A DNA stretch of 64,000 nucleotides from Phyllostachys edulis (Eukaryota; Streptophyta; Magnoliopsida; Poales; Poaceae): the NCBI GenBank assembly GCA_036346405.1, contig CM070563.1, positions 30,018,816-30,082,815 of the forward strand, written 5' to 3'. The translations under genes were made by a program, and so were the position numbers. Positions 44,641-55,141 of the stretch are shown here, in pieces (within the stretch, counting starts at the first letter, position 1; every line of letters begins with the position of its first letter). The notes under the pieces were generated by a model. That model was not told the DNA's origin. It saw only the letters and a list, made by a program, of their open reading frames with translations, and ran no database searches.

Positions 44641-46316
44641 CTTGCTCTACTATATTATTTATGCTCTTGCTCCTTCTTTGTTGCATTGCATTTTGGGTGC
44701 ATTTGGGATTAGTCCTCCTAGCATAGATTAGAGTGCTTCTTTTGTCTAGTTGTTTAGATTTCTGCTCTTATCTTGTGATTCTAGGATCTTGCTTATTAGT
44801 CGTCTCTTCTCACTAGGTTGAGCTTACTCACTTCTTATAGGTTCTAGCAAAGGTTGGGCCACCCTTGGGTAGAGCAGAGAACGTGTTTGCTCCTTAGTGT
44901 GTTAGCCGGGCAGTTGATAGTCCTAGAGTCATATGGGGTAGATGAGAGTCAGTCTGAGCCATAGTATTCTCTATATCTTATCTATGCTTTAAGGACTGCT
45001 TGTTTTATGTTTTCCTTGCCAGCTTCTCGATTTATTGTTTTGGTTCAAGGGGAGTTCTTTTGGGAGCTTCTGGAGCTTAATTTTGAGTTAACTCAACTTG
45101 AACTAAAAGTTGCATCTAATGTTGAGGGGCTGGATCTTACCTTTTCTAGCATTACGCATTGTCATATAACTACATTGAGCCTTGATTATTATCCTGCTAT
45201 GATATGTTTACAATGCTTTACACCTTGTCATGACTTGTGCTTATTTGCTAGATTTATCATGACTTCATATGTGTAGCCTAGCTTTTGCCATGATAAGTTA
45301 ATTAAAATTGCTCAACTTAAACTAAAACTTGTCATGTTAGCTTTTCGAGATTAGTCTTTCTTGAGATATCTTTTTATGATTCATGCCATGTCAAATATTT
45401 GGGTAGAGTGATGAATCTATATTGAGCCTTAGATTGAGCTGTTTTAGTCTCTTGATGATGCATGAGTTAGTACAACTTGTTAAAAGGCAAAAGATCTCTT
45501 TTGTGCGAAAAAACCGATCTCACCAATTCTCTCCTATGAGGCGGCTTGCCATTGCACTTGGCATGAACTTAGGGGAGTTTTGGGTGACCTAGACTATCTT
45601 CTTAAGCTTCTCGCTTGGAGTAGTCGCATAAGGCTTGAGACCTAGCACATGATAAAACAAAAATCTGGTTGGAAACCACCATGAATTTCAAAAGAAAATA
45701 TGTTTCATGTGTTCAATGTGCTTAAAGCCACAAAAGTATCATGTACTTTAACCAATGTTTCAATCTTGAGCATAGCACTCTATTTGGTCTCAATTTAAGC
45801 TTCTTAGTTCCGCTTAGCTTATTGACATGGCTGCATCATCCTTGGATATCTCTAGCTAGACTTTGCTCATTGATGACTTGACTTGCTCACATAATGTACC
45901 TCATTTTCAGATTGTCATCTATGTGTTCTAGCTATCTTATACATATCTTGTCATGATCTAGATAGCCTTTTTATTAAGTTATGGCTTGGTGTATTACATT
46001 ATGGTCATTACGGATAATTCTCATGGCTCTAACTGCTTAGAATAATCAAACTTGACCATTTCATCCATTGACATGTCATTTTCTCTCTTGAGCATTCTTG
46101 ATGTGTTTATTGCCAAAAGGGAGAATAGAGAAGAAAAGTCTATTGGGAGCAGTTTAGAGCTTTGGAGAACAATTTGCTCTTTTGTTGTTGCTCTAATGTT
46201 CCTACATCGACATGGTCATTGTTTCACTCTTCTTCTTTGGACCATGTTGGTTTCTTCAAACTCAAACTCAACTTTGCTTTTTTAGGAGTTTGTCAATATA
46301 CTCATCAAGGGGAGAT
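44641..46316 (+). other. Long 3' spacer of the Copia element
   Basis: About 1.7 kb of T-rich sequence between RNase H and the 3' LTR, without recognisable domains. Large Copia elements of the SIRE/Maximus type carry such a region, sometimes with an extra frame; the longest here are 89 and 77 codons and are not convincing. It ends in the purine tract AAGGGGAGAT. Confidence 0.6.
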
Positions 46317-48044
46317 TGAGAGACCATGTGGAGGTCGTCCGTGTGAGTGATGAGTAATTGACAAAGGTTTTAGGTCGAGAGAGTTTGGTTTGTGTGGTCG
46401 GACCTTGTCATTCTTGCAGTTCACGCGTTTTCGTGAAGTCAATCGTACGTCGGGATAATCGGAACGACCGGCGTGTGATGGGCGATACGACCATGAGGCG
46501 GTTGTACCGATTGGTAAATGGCGGTTGAAGAATTTTGAGAGAAGGTGTTTTTTGAGTTCGGTCTTCATTGGAAATCGAACGACCGCGAGTATTGGAGCGA
46601 TCGGCCGAGTGCGGTTGATCCGCTGGTAATATGGCGGTTGTACCGATTGTATTGTGAGGTTCGCCATTTTGGTGTTTTGAGTTTTGAAATAGGTCATATC
46701 CAAGTGTGTTCGTGCATATGTGTTGCATATTGCATGTTTGAGCTAACGTTAGGTCAAGTTGTGAAGAACTTGTTCGGTTTCGTGTTTCTTATGCGTGTGG
46801 TGCGGGGACGTCGAGTGGAGTCGTGGCGAGACACGGTGGATGGACTAAGCGCAGTGGCCGAGGTCGAAGCAGTCGGGATGTGTCGAAGGCAGCGTGGACT
46901 CGAGGTGGTTGCAGGCGCGGCGAGACAAGGAGCGCTTGAAGCTTCCGGAAGGTGTAGAAGGCGAATCGGAAAATTCGCAAAATTGCACAAGCGGGCGGGC
47001 CGTTGGACATAAGCGGGCGTGTGAGGCGGAGACCCGTTAGCAAAGCGCTATAAAAGGAGAGGAGGGCTGCATGCCCTCTGGAGCACTTGGGTGGAATTAG
47101 GGTTTTAGAGTCAAAAGAGGCTTTGTGAGGTTGTTTCTCTTTTGCTCTTTAGTGGTTGAGGGTTGTTGGTGGAGGTAGTGTGGTGCTCCCTGCTTGTCCC
47201 CTTCGTAGCTCTCCAATGTGAGTTCTTGGCTTAGGGAGAGGGAGAGGATGGATTGATGAACTTGTAATCATTCCTCTTGTTCTAATGTCCATGCGTATGG
47301 GGATGTATCTCTTTGTATTTCGCTCTTGATTCAATGAATGGAAATCAAGTTTTCTTCTATTCGTGCTCTCTGTTCTTCGTTCTCCTTTTTTGTGATTTTT
47401 GGTGCTTTCTTCAATTCGAGAGTTTTGCTTGGTTCTTCCTCTTGATCTTGCTTGCTGGGACATGTGAGAACCTATCTAAGGTCATCTAGATCATCATCCA
47501 CCCACGAGCAAGTCGTTAGATCAAGTTTTGTTTTTGCGGTTTTGAACCCACCTTCGTTCAAATGCAAAGGATAGGAACCTTGGCATGGATCTCTGAAATC
47601 GTTGCTTGGAATAGGTTCCTAATATCTTCAGGAAGGTGTGGTTCAATTTTGGTCAAGTTTGGCGCGTAGATCAAAAGTTTGATCGATTTTCGTTTTGAAA
47701 CCGAGCTGATTTTACTGCTCGGGACAATCGGAACGACCGCCGTAACACTACGGTTGTACCGCTTGCGGAACGACCGCCGTAACACTACGGTTGTACCGCC
47801 TTGCTTGAACGACCGCCGTTTACTGCGGTTGTTCGATTTCCTGAGTTTCTTGAGAACCTCCCGATTTTGTTTCTTTGAGCTGTGGGGGTGAGGAGTGGAT
47901 TCAACATAAGACTTCCTCTGTGCTTAATCTTTGATCTTCATAGCTCTCATAGCTATTGGAGTGATTTACAAGTTGAATCCATTCTTTGCGAAAAAGATTA
48001 GGTGCTCCTATTCACCCCCCTTTAGTCGCCTTTCCGGTCCTTCA
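46317..48044 (+). repeat. 3' LTR of the Copia element
   Basis: 1728 bp, same ends as the 5' LTR, with a TATAAAAG box near 47050 and the same two motif clusters (46455-46645 and 47735-47835). Differences from the 5' LTR are mainly 1-4 base indels and small patches in C/G runs. Confidence 0.95.
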
Positions 48045-48049
48045 GTAAG

Positions 48050-48391
48050 TTTTTTTTGTTGTTGATGTCATGTATGGTGCACTTAATGGTTGTTTTAGAT
48101 CATTTACAATGAAATGTTAGAGGTAGCCTGGTAGGGGAAGTTATGTCTTACGTGCTTCATTTTTTATTAATATTGTCACTCTTATTAAGTTATTTTGATT
48201 AGGCTGTTTTTAACATTGATAACAGACCAAAAAGATTTGGGAATGGGGATGTAAGCTAGAGAACACCCCTGTTGATTCATTCAAAAATATGTTGCTTAGT
48301 GTAGGAGTATTTAGTTAATTTATTAAATTTTGCGTACCACAAAGCTTTTCAAGTTAATTTATTAAATTTTGTACCTTTTTTGCACACTAGG
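48050..48391 (+). other. Intron-like sequence before the transposase exon
   Basis: T-rich sequence ending CACACTAG before GATGGCTG, consistent with a 5' UTR intron whose donor may be the Copia target site (AGTGTAAGT). No frames. Confidence 0.4.
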
Positions 48392-48718
48392 ATGGCTGAG
48401 GATCGTAGTTGGATGTATACTGGGCGTAGAAAGATGAGTGAGTATAGCCAAGAATGGATGCAAAAGACCACCGATTTTGTGGATCGAGCATTTGCTAAGA
48501 GTACACGACGAGGTGGTGTGTTGTGTCTTTGTTGTCGTTGCTCGAACACACGGCCACAAATGAGGGCAACAATGATCGCATACTTGTGCAAGTATGGATT
48601 TAGGCTACGTTATACTGTGCGGGTCTACCATGGCGAGTCACAAAGTAGTAGACTCATCTTACAGTTTGTTATAGTAAAGATGCAACGTATGCAACTCCTT
48701 CATGTCACTGATCATTGA
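48392..48718 (+). pseudogene. CACTA-D: isolated Transpos_assoc exon of a TnpD-like transposase
   Basis: MAEDRSWMYTGRRKMSEYSQ opens a 108-residue frame with LCLCCRCSN and later YGFRLRYTVRVYHGE, matching the Transpos_assoc domain found at the start of plant CACTA transposases (compare MDRNWMYG at 6776). The splice acceptor CACTAG sits one base before the ATG. No Transposase_21 follows: after 48735 the sequence switches to receptor-kinase-type repeat. It is a fragment of a third transposase lineage, more diverged from CACTA-A and -F than those are from each other. Confidence 0.7.
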
Positions 48719-48750
48719 GGGTACATGCCATATGAGAGTTACTTCCAAGT

Positions 48751-48900
48751 ATAGCATGTGTGTTCAGTGAAGAGATGTGGATTGCACAAATAGTAAGGTT
48801 TGGAATAGAAAAAGGGGGCATTTGTCCCCCTCCCGACACACCAATAAAAAGGGAGTGTGAGGGGGAAGATCATTCATCAAATCAAAGGTCGAGAGAATGT
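48751..48900. repeat. Dispersed repeat, copy 1 of 3 (AAAAGGGAGTGTGAGGG segment)
   Basis: The segment containing AAAAGGGAGTGTGAGGGGG and ATCATTCATCAAATCAAAGG recurs at about 53841-53990 and 54230-54310. It may derive from a leucine-rich-repeat receptor kinase read on the minus strand, but coding is not intact. Confidence 0.65.
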
Positions 48901-49079
48901 ACACTATCCAAAGATTCTTAGGATTACCCTGGGTATTTGTTTATGATTTAATACATGCTAGAATTATTATGGTCATCCTGAATCTATCCTTTTATTAAAG
49001 CTGGTGGGATTGCCGGCCAACTAGACCCTCCACGTCATCACAAAAAGGACAGCCATCGGATACGCGCTCGGCTTAGTTC

Positions 49080-50030
49080 TTGGTCGTCCGATCGAATTCG
49101 GTCACACGCCTACCATCTCCGCTCTCCACCGTCATATCGTCCCTCGCCGTTTTCAGCCCGTCCGATCGGCCCCGCGCCACGCGCACTGCCTGCCTGAGCC
49201 CTATCCACACAGCCTCTCCCATCCCAACCTCTTCGCCTGCTCGGTCCCGCAAGCGGCAGCGCTGCTCCTCACCTCCTCACTCCCTTTCCCCTTCGCCTCC
49301 GGTTCCGTTCCTCTCCCTTCGCCGCCACCTAGGTGAAGGCTAGGGCAACCCAGCCGCCAGCCCCGAGCAGCACGCGCTCTATGAGAGCCACCTCGCCCGC
49401 GCCCACTACCTCGGCCGCTTCCCCACCTCCACCGCTGCCCCTCTCCATCCCTGTCCCCGTCCCCGACGCCGCGCGAATCTCTTTGTCCACTCGATCCTGC
49501 AGCGGTGACGCTGCTCCTCACCTCCTCACTCCCTTTCCCCTTCGCCTCCTGTTCCCTTCCTCTCCCTTCGCCACCACCCAGGTGAAGGCCAGGGCGACCC
49601 GGCCGCTAGCCCCGAGCAGCACACGCTTTATGAGAGACACCTCGCTCGCGCCCGACGCCTCGGCCGCTTCCCCGCCTCCACCGCCGCCCTCTCCGTCCCG
49701 TCCCCCCGACGCCTGTGATCTCTTCACCCTTCGATCCGGCCGTGGGCGGCGCTCCTCACCTCCTCGCTCCCTTTCCCCTTCGCCTGCAGTTCCCTTCCTC
49801 TCCCTTCGCCGCCACCTAGGTAAAGGCCAGGGCGACCCAGCCGCCAGCCCCAAGCAGCACGTGCTCTATGAGAGCCACCTCGCTTGCGCCCACCGCCTAG
49901 GCTGCTTGCCCGCCTCCACCACCGCCCTCTTCGTCCCCGTCCCGGCAGCTGCCAAGATCGGCTCAGTGTAAATCACCCTCCACACCATCGCCTCTATCGT
50001 CCACCACCTCATCTCCCAGGTCCTACTTTT
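49080..50030 (+). repeat. GC-rich leader-like region with three ~240-bp tandem copies
   Basis: CTCCTCACCTCCTCACTCCC occurs near 49264, 49511 and, with one change, 49750, each followed by CCTTCGCC...CCACC.AGGTGAAGG and an AGCAGCACG..CT.TATGAGAG block. The periods are about 247 and 238 bp. A frame of 212 codons (49333-49971, Ala/Pro/Ser-rich) spans two of them but changes frame relation between copies. It looks like a triplicated first exon or leader of an unknown gene. Confidence 0.6.
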
Positions 50031-50208
50031 GGTTTATCGCTAATTTACTTGTACCACAGTACGAACCTTTTGTTTTGTTACATGGATCTTTGCTTAGTGT
50101 TAGCCAATGCATTACTGAATTGCGACTGTGTTTTTACAGCATTCATGTGTTGGGCAATGGTGTCATATATGAGGGTGGGGTAGAGCCTGGTGATCTTTAC
50201 CTTTGTCG

Positions 50209-51290
50209 ATCATGGTTGGAGCTTTCAAGATGGCAGGCAATGGAGCATGGACAGTTGGACAGTGATGGCCAGCTGCTAATACTGTTTGTTCTATTGTTGG
50301 CTAAATGGTGAATCTCACCCATATTTACTGACCTATGTACATGCTTTTAGTAGCTTGGATGTTACTTCATCGCCTAGCAATTACGGTTCAATTCAATCAT
50401 TCATATTTGATATGTATCACACAAAACAAGATGTAGCACTATTTGCTTGTGATTTGATTTGATTTCACGTGTGTTTTGTCTTCTGTTTGCAGATTATATA
50501 CACATTAGTAGGAATCCATACCAGACGCAGATCTTTGATTCAGGTAATTTGCCTCTCTTTGATTCCTAAATCTCCTCTTTTCTCCATGTGTTTTTATATA
50601 TGTGTCTAAATTTATTTCATCTTCACGTATTATCTTTATGCTTGCTTCGATAGTAGCTTTAGATATTGAAAGCATTATACAGATCAAGCCAACTGCCTTT
50701 TCTGTCTCTTTGTACTATATCCTAAGTTTTACGAATCATAGATGCTTAGTTCTGCAATCATGGTTGGAGCTTTCAAGAAGGTAGGCAATGGAGCATGGAC
50801 AATTGGACAGTGATGGCCAGCTGCTAATATTATTTGTTCTATTGTTGGCTAAATGGTGAATCTCACCCATATTTACTGACTTATGTACATGCTTTCAGTA
50901 GCTTGGATGTTACTTCATCGCCTAGGAATTACAGTTCAATTCAATCATTCATATTTGATATGTATCATACAAAACAAGATGTAGCACTGTTTGCCTGTGA
51001 TTTGATTTGATTTCACGTGTGTTTTGTCTTCTGTTTGTAGATTATATACAGATTAGTAGGAATCCATACCAGACACATATCTTTGATTCAGGTAATTTGC
51101 CTTTCTTTGATTGCTGAATCTCCTCTTTTCTCCATGTGTTTTTATATATGTGTCTAATTTTTTTTTCATCTTCACGTATTATCTTTACGCTTGCTTCGAT
51201 AGTAGCTCATTATACAGATCAAGCCAACTGCCTTTTTTGTCTCCTTCTGCTATATCCTAGGTTTTACGAATCATAAATGCTTAGTTGTGC
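50209..51290 (+). repeat. 548-bp tandem duplication containing a 51-bp exon-like segment
   Basis: Unit 1 starts ATCATGGTTGGAGCTTTCAA at 50209 and unit 2 at 50757. Each contains an identical-length 51-bp segment between a polypyrimidine-AG acceptor and a GTAATTTG donor (50493-50543 and 51041-51091). Both segments are open in the same frame (IIY.LVGIHTR...SLIQ). Upstream a frame reading GGVEPGDLYLCRSWLELSRW covers the start of unit 1. The parent gene is not recognised. Confidence 0.7.
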
Positions 51291-52570
51291 CATTACTCTT
51301 ATTACTCTTGTTATATGGGATGTCCTCTCTGTATATTATGTAGCTTCGCTTCCTGAATGTGCTTTATAGAAGATGCAGCCAAAATTATTTTTCTATGTGT
51401 GTTGTGTGGTTTATCTCCTATCCTACTCATGACGTTAGCACAGTAGTTATTCATCAATATAATGGACAAATCCATTGTGACATCTTTTCAGTCATAGATC
51501 TTTTGTCGTATATACAACACCTTATTTTAGTTCTTGCATCGTAGGTGTTTGATTTTGCCTACATATTTGTGGCATGTTCTGGTAAGCAGAACTTAATGGT
51601 ACATCAAGATCCATTGCCTTGGCGTTAAGGATCAACTTTCATTGTTTTAGTTTCTTTGCTTTCTTGGAAATTCTTTCATGTGTTAAGCATGTGATTTCCT
51701 ATCTTGGAAATTACCAAGTAAAACAATGAAAGCATGTGATTTCCTATCTTGGAAATTACCTGATGCTTTTCATACAACATTGCTATTCTTTTCAAGCTTC
51801 TTTGACCACAGAGACTGAACAACACATACTCTGCTGGCGAGACTTACCAAGTGTGGCATCATGGATAAAAGTTGTGTGTATTCTTGTGTTGTATATATGG
51901 TGAAGATATATATATTTTTTGTAAGAAATGAACACATGGATGCTGATCAAACATCCATCTATAAGCCTACCTAAGTCTGTAATTTAATGTTCTGAAACAG
52001 AACCTATGCCCTGCAGGATCTCTCTATGGCAAATATTTGATCAAATGCCTATTATTTTTGTACCTACCTCTTATTTTATTCCTCATACACTTTGTAGCAG
52101 AGCGATCCATCCATGTTCATATTCAGTGCAGGTTGCAATGCACGACCCATCGTTCTGTCAGTCGGTTCCTACATCTCCATACATGGTTTGAGTTTTCCTG
52201 CTGCTTTTTGGCTATTTTCGATCTCATGCAAAATAGCCAATTGTTTAGCCTTAGTACTTCTGCAACATTGCCTTTTGCATTGTTGGGTACAACATGTTTG
52301 CCAAACTTACCTTTCGGTTATTTTTGTAGTCTACCTTAGCTTACGCGTTGTATTATCCAGTTTATTATTATTTATTGTTTTTGCTCTATACCATACACCT
52401 TTTGTTCATTTTACCTTCAGACCGTAAACCATCTGAACTACTTGGGTAGATACTATTTATGCTTGGGTTGTTTGTGCTCAAAAGTAGTCTATCACTTATT
52501 AGTTGTTTCTATTCCAAGATTTCATGTTTGGGTTAACAATGGTGATTATTTATTGACCCTATGTAAGCAT
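51291..52570. other. AT-rich sequence, no gene recognised
   Basis: Frames up to 104 codons (52113-52427) carry no domain. A short repeat GCATGTGATTTCCTATCTTG occurs at about 51688 and 51733. Probably intron or intergenic DNA of the unidentified gene-like unit upstream. Confidence 0.4.
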
Positions 52571-52998
52571 GGGAACATATCAGGTGCACAAAGTCCATTT
52601 AGTGCACATATGGAAAAACTTTTTGTTTGGGTATCAAATTAGCATAAAAAATTCTGAAAAAAATTCTAAATGTAATTTATGGTGTTTTGTTCCATCCTTT
52701 AAAATTTCAAGGTCAAACTCAAAGTACGTTAGAAGATACAAAAAAGAGAAATTCTGACATATGATAGATCAAATGGTGCTGGAAAAAAAAACAGGCAAAT
52801 GTTACTATTCACAGTAAACTTCTCTTTTTTGTATCTTCTAACATACTTTGAGTTTGAACTTGAAATTTTAAAGGGTGGAACAAAACACCATAAATTACAT
52901 CTAGAATTTTTTTCAGAATTTTTTATACTAATTTGATACCCAAACAAAAAGTTTTTCATATGTGCACCAAATGGTGCTTGTGCACCTGATATGCTGCC
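52571..52998. mobile_element. Foldback MITE with 10-bp target duplication (Mutator-like)
   Basis: The two halves are nearly complementary: CATATCAGGTGCACAAAG...TTTAGTGCACATATGGAAAAAC on the left against the inverse on the right, enclosing an inverted pair of CAAAGTACGTTAGAAGATAC-type sequence. Ends are GGGAACATATCAGG and, inverted, GGCAGCATATCAGG. The flanks ATGTAAGCAT (52561-52570 and 52999-53008) are an exact 10-bp direct repeat. A duplication of 9-11 bp and GG-ending termini fit Mutator-like MITEs. It encodes nothing. Confidence 0.88.
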
Positions 52999-53262
52999 AT
53001 GTAAGCATGGTCTGTTGGTGCTACCGTTATATTTTAGAATGAACTAATTTGCTAAGATTAGATTGTGTTTTATTATGATACGAAGACTAATTAGTCGATT
53101 TAGTAATATGAATTGGATTCTTATTTCACTGCTCTACGGAGATTTTCTCATTCATTTAGTACAGAAGCATGTAGTACGCTAATCGCTAATATTACCTATG
53201 TGAATGACTAAGTTCAGGATTTCTAATTTCGTACTACTCATCTTGTGATATGGTGCAACTGT

Positions 53263-53350
53263 CCCACATGCTTACCTAATAGCAATCCAAATGAACATAT
53301 AGTCATCCCACATGCTTACCTAATAGCAATCCAAATGAACATATAGTCAT
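53263..53350. repeat. 44-bp perfect tandem duplication
   Basis: 53263-53306 and 53307-53350 are identical (starts CCCACATGCTTACCTAATAG). Perfect identity implies a recent replication-slippage or repair event. Confidence 0.95.
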
Positions 53351-53541
53351 GCATATTTCGTCATCGAAACTACCAAGGTGTAATTTACGAATCTCTTCTC
53401 ATGTCTGCCAGTTTTCTCGATAACACACAACAAAATCGGACACTGCGTAGCGCGTGAACCAGCCTAGTATTTTGCTAAAATAGGAAATTTCTCGACACTT
53501 ACATGGCAGTCTCCCCTCATTGAACCACGTGCACACTTATT

Positions 53542-53670
53542 GAGGACCACATCGAGGGACATATCCTTGAGACCAGCTTCTTTGAGTCACTCATGCAAGT
53601 ATTGGACATTGCACTAGGCTGCATTGGGCCGCACCGCCGAGAATGTGCACTACAAGTTGTTGCGAATCAA
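53542..53670 (+). pseudogene. Receptor-like kinase C-terminal fragment
   Basis: The frame reads EDHIEGHILETSFFESLMQV, then LDIALGCIGPHRRE, as expected for the last helix of a plant receptor-like kinase. It overlaps in sequence with, and extends beyond, the kinase scrap ending at 29324 (EDHIDPHILE), so it is a second copy and not its other half. No catalytic motifs are present. Confidence 0.55.
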
Positions 53671-53749
53671 AATGTCACATAGTGATGAATTCGTCTAGAT
53701 TGGTGACAACAGTTTCTTGTACATGTCGCTCCATGTCAATGTAGTTCTA

Positions 53750-54330
53750 ACTGTGAAACGAGAACTGCAGTTGAAAATTAGACCTTGTGAAGGCAGACAT
53801 TTGGCCTCACATAGTCAACAATATAGGTGGCTAGATTAGCATGTGTGTTCAGCAATGAGATGGGGAATGTAAGGTTTGGCAGAGCAAAAGGTGGCATTTG
53901 CCCTCCCCGGCCCCCTCCCTCACCGCAAGCACACAAAAGGGAGTGTGAGGGAAAATCATTCATCAAATCAAATGACAAGAGCATGGAAGCTGCCCTCCTC
54001 AAGAGAGATGTAAGTCTACGCAGCATTGCACTGATCTTGCCAAAGTCAAATGGCATGGTGCCATTGAGGTGATTGCTGTAAACTTGGAAGTTTATGAGAA
54101 ATTTCAGGGATGATATATATGGATGTAGAAAACTCACCTTGCAGCTTAAATTTTGATAATTTCGGTCAAAATTGACCGAAATTTTCCTATTTTTGGCCTT
54201 ACCGGCCACCCAGGTAAAAATTTAATACCGGTAAAAGAATCTCTGGTGACACACAACTAAAAAGGGAGTGTGAGGGGGAGATCATTCATCAAATCGAAGG
54301 TCGAGCGTATGGATGTTGCCCTCTTCAAGA
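53750..54330 (-). pseudogene. Possible leucine-rich-repeat scrap and dispersed repeat copies 2 and 3
   Basis: On the minus strand 53778-54209 includes LINFQVYSNHLNGTMPFDFG, which resembles one leucine-rich repeat of a receptor kinase. The same region holds two more copies of the AAAAGGGAGTGTGAGGG dispersed segment (about 53936 and 54259). Orientation opposite to the nearby kinase fragment suggests rearrangement. Weak evidence. Confidence 0.35.
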
Positions 54331-55141
54331 GAGATGTAAGTCGACAAAGCATTGCACTAACCTTGCCACTGAATTGGTTGTGGTGCTGATCCAAATACTC
54401 CAAAGTGGGATGGATAATTAATGCTAATGATAAGTCAGCGGTAAACTGATTATTCCTACAAATTTCCTAGGTTTTTGTTATTCCTGCATTTTTCCCTTTC
54501 GTTTGCTCCAAACAACCACTCAACCTCTCCTATAACCTCCTCTCCGGGGCATTCGATGGGAAGGTGGCCTTTCACCTTAATTGTCCAACGGAGAACTTTA
54601 ATATAACTAGTAGAATGCCCGTACATTACAACGAAACTTTAAAAGAGAGTAATACGTATCAACAGAATAGGATCCTAAACCGCATAATAAATATCAATTT
54701 TTGTTTACACACATATAAACAGAAACATTAACTCCGTATATTGCATCAGCTACCACTGCTACTACCCGAAAATGAAAATTTTGAGCTCATAGATTGTTTA
54801 CCTTTGGAAGTTGGAGTTGATGTCGACTTCCCTCTCCAATGTGCTGCCATTTCCAGCCATTGCCAGCTGACAAAAAAGAAGGCTACGTATCGATGGCCAC
54901 TTTCTTCCACCCTGAACACAAGCCACGACTCGGTTCTCACGGCCATTGGCCTCTGCAGCCGTCGCCAAGCACATTGCGACGAGGAGGTGGGAAGCCGGGG
55001 AAGGAGGTGGTGGCGACGTTGCGGTGGTAAGCGAGGAGGAGGCGGCGATGCTTACTCAGCCGGCGCGGAGTAGGAGGCGGCGAAGGCACAGGGGAGGATC
55101 CTCGTACGCAAATGTACTTGTTAAACAAGTGGTACATGGCG
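54331..55141. other. Unassigned sequence, GC-rich in its second half
   Basis: 54331-54730 is AT-rich and non-coding; it includes TAGTAGAATGCCCGTACATT, a word often seen near ends of grass Helitron-type repeats. 54741-55100 is GC-rich with short frames on both strands and no domain. The join to CACTA-B sequence is near 55140. Confidence 0.35.

Larger units (their letters stand above)
36846..48044 (+). mobile_element. Full-length Ty1/Copia LTR retrotransposon (TSD GTAAG)
   Basis: The element is 11,199 bp. 5' LTR 36846-38592 and 3' LTR 46317-48044 both begin TGAGAGACCATGTGGAGG and end CCTTTCCGGTCCTTCA. A perfect 5-bp duplication GTAAG lies at 36841-36845 and 48045-48049. The primer-binding site TGGTATCAGAGCGG follows the 5' LTR at 38595 (tRNA-Met). 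A purine tract AAGGGGAGAT precedes the 3' LTR. Gag (UBN2), CCHC, integrase, reverse transcriptase and RNase H remnants occur in Copia order on the plus strand. The reading frame is broken many times, so it is non-autonomous. Confidence 0.95.

Noticed and set aside
48983..54611. A Helitron running from TCTATCCTTTTATTAAAGCTGG to ..ATAACTAG
   Set aside because: The start resembles grass Helitron 5' ends and the end has CTAG before T, but I see no GC hairpin before the CTAG and no RepHel sequence. A genome search for both ends would be needed.
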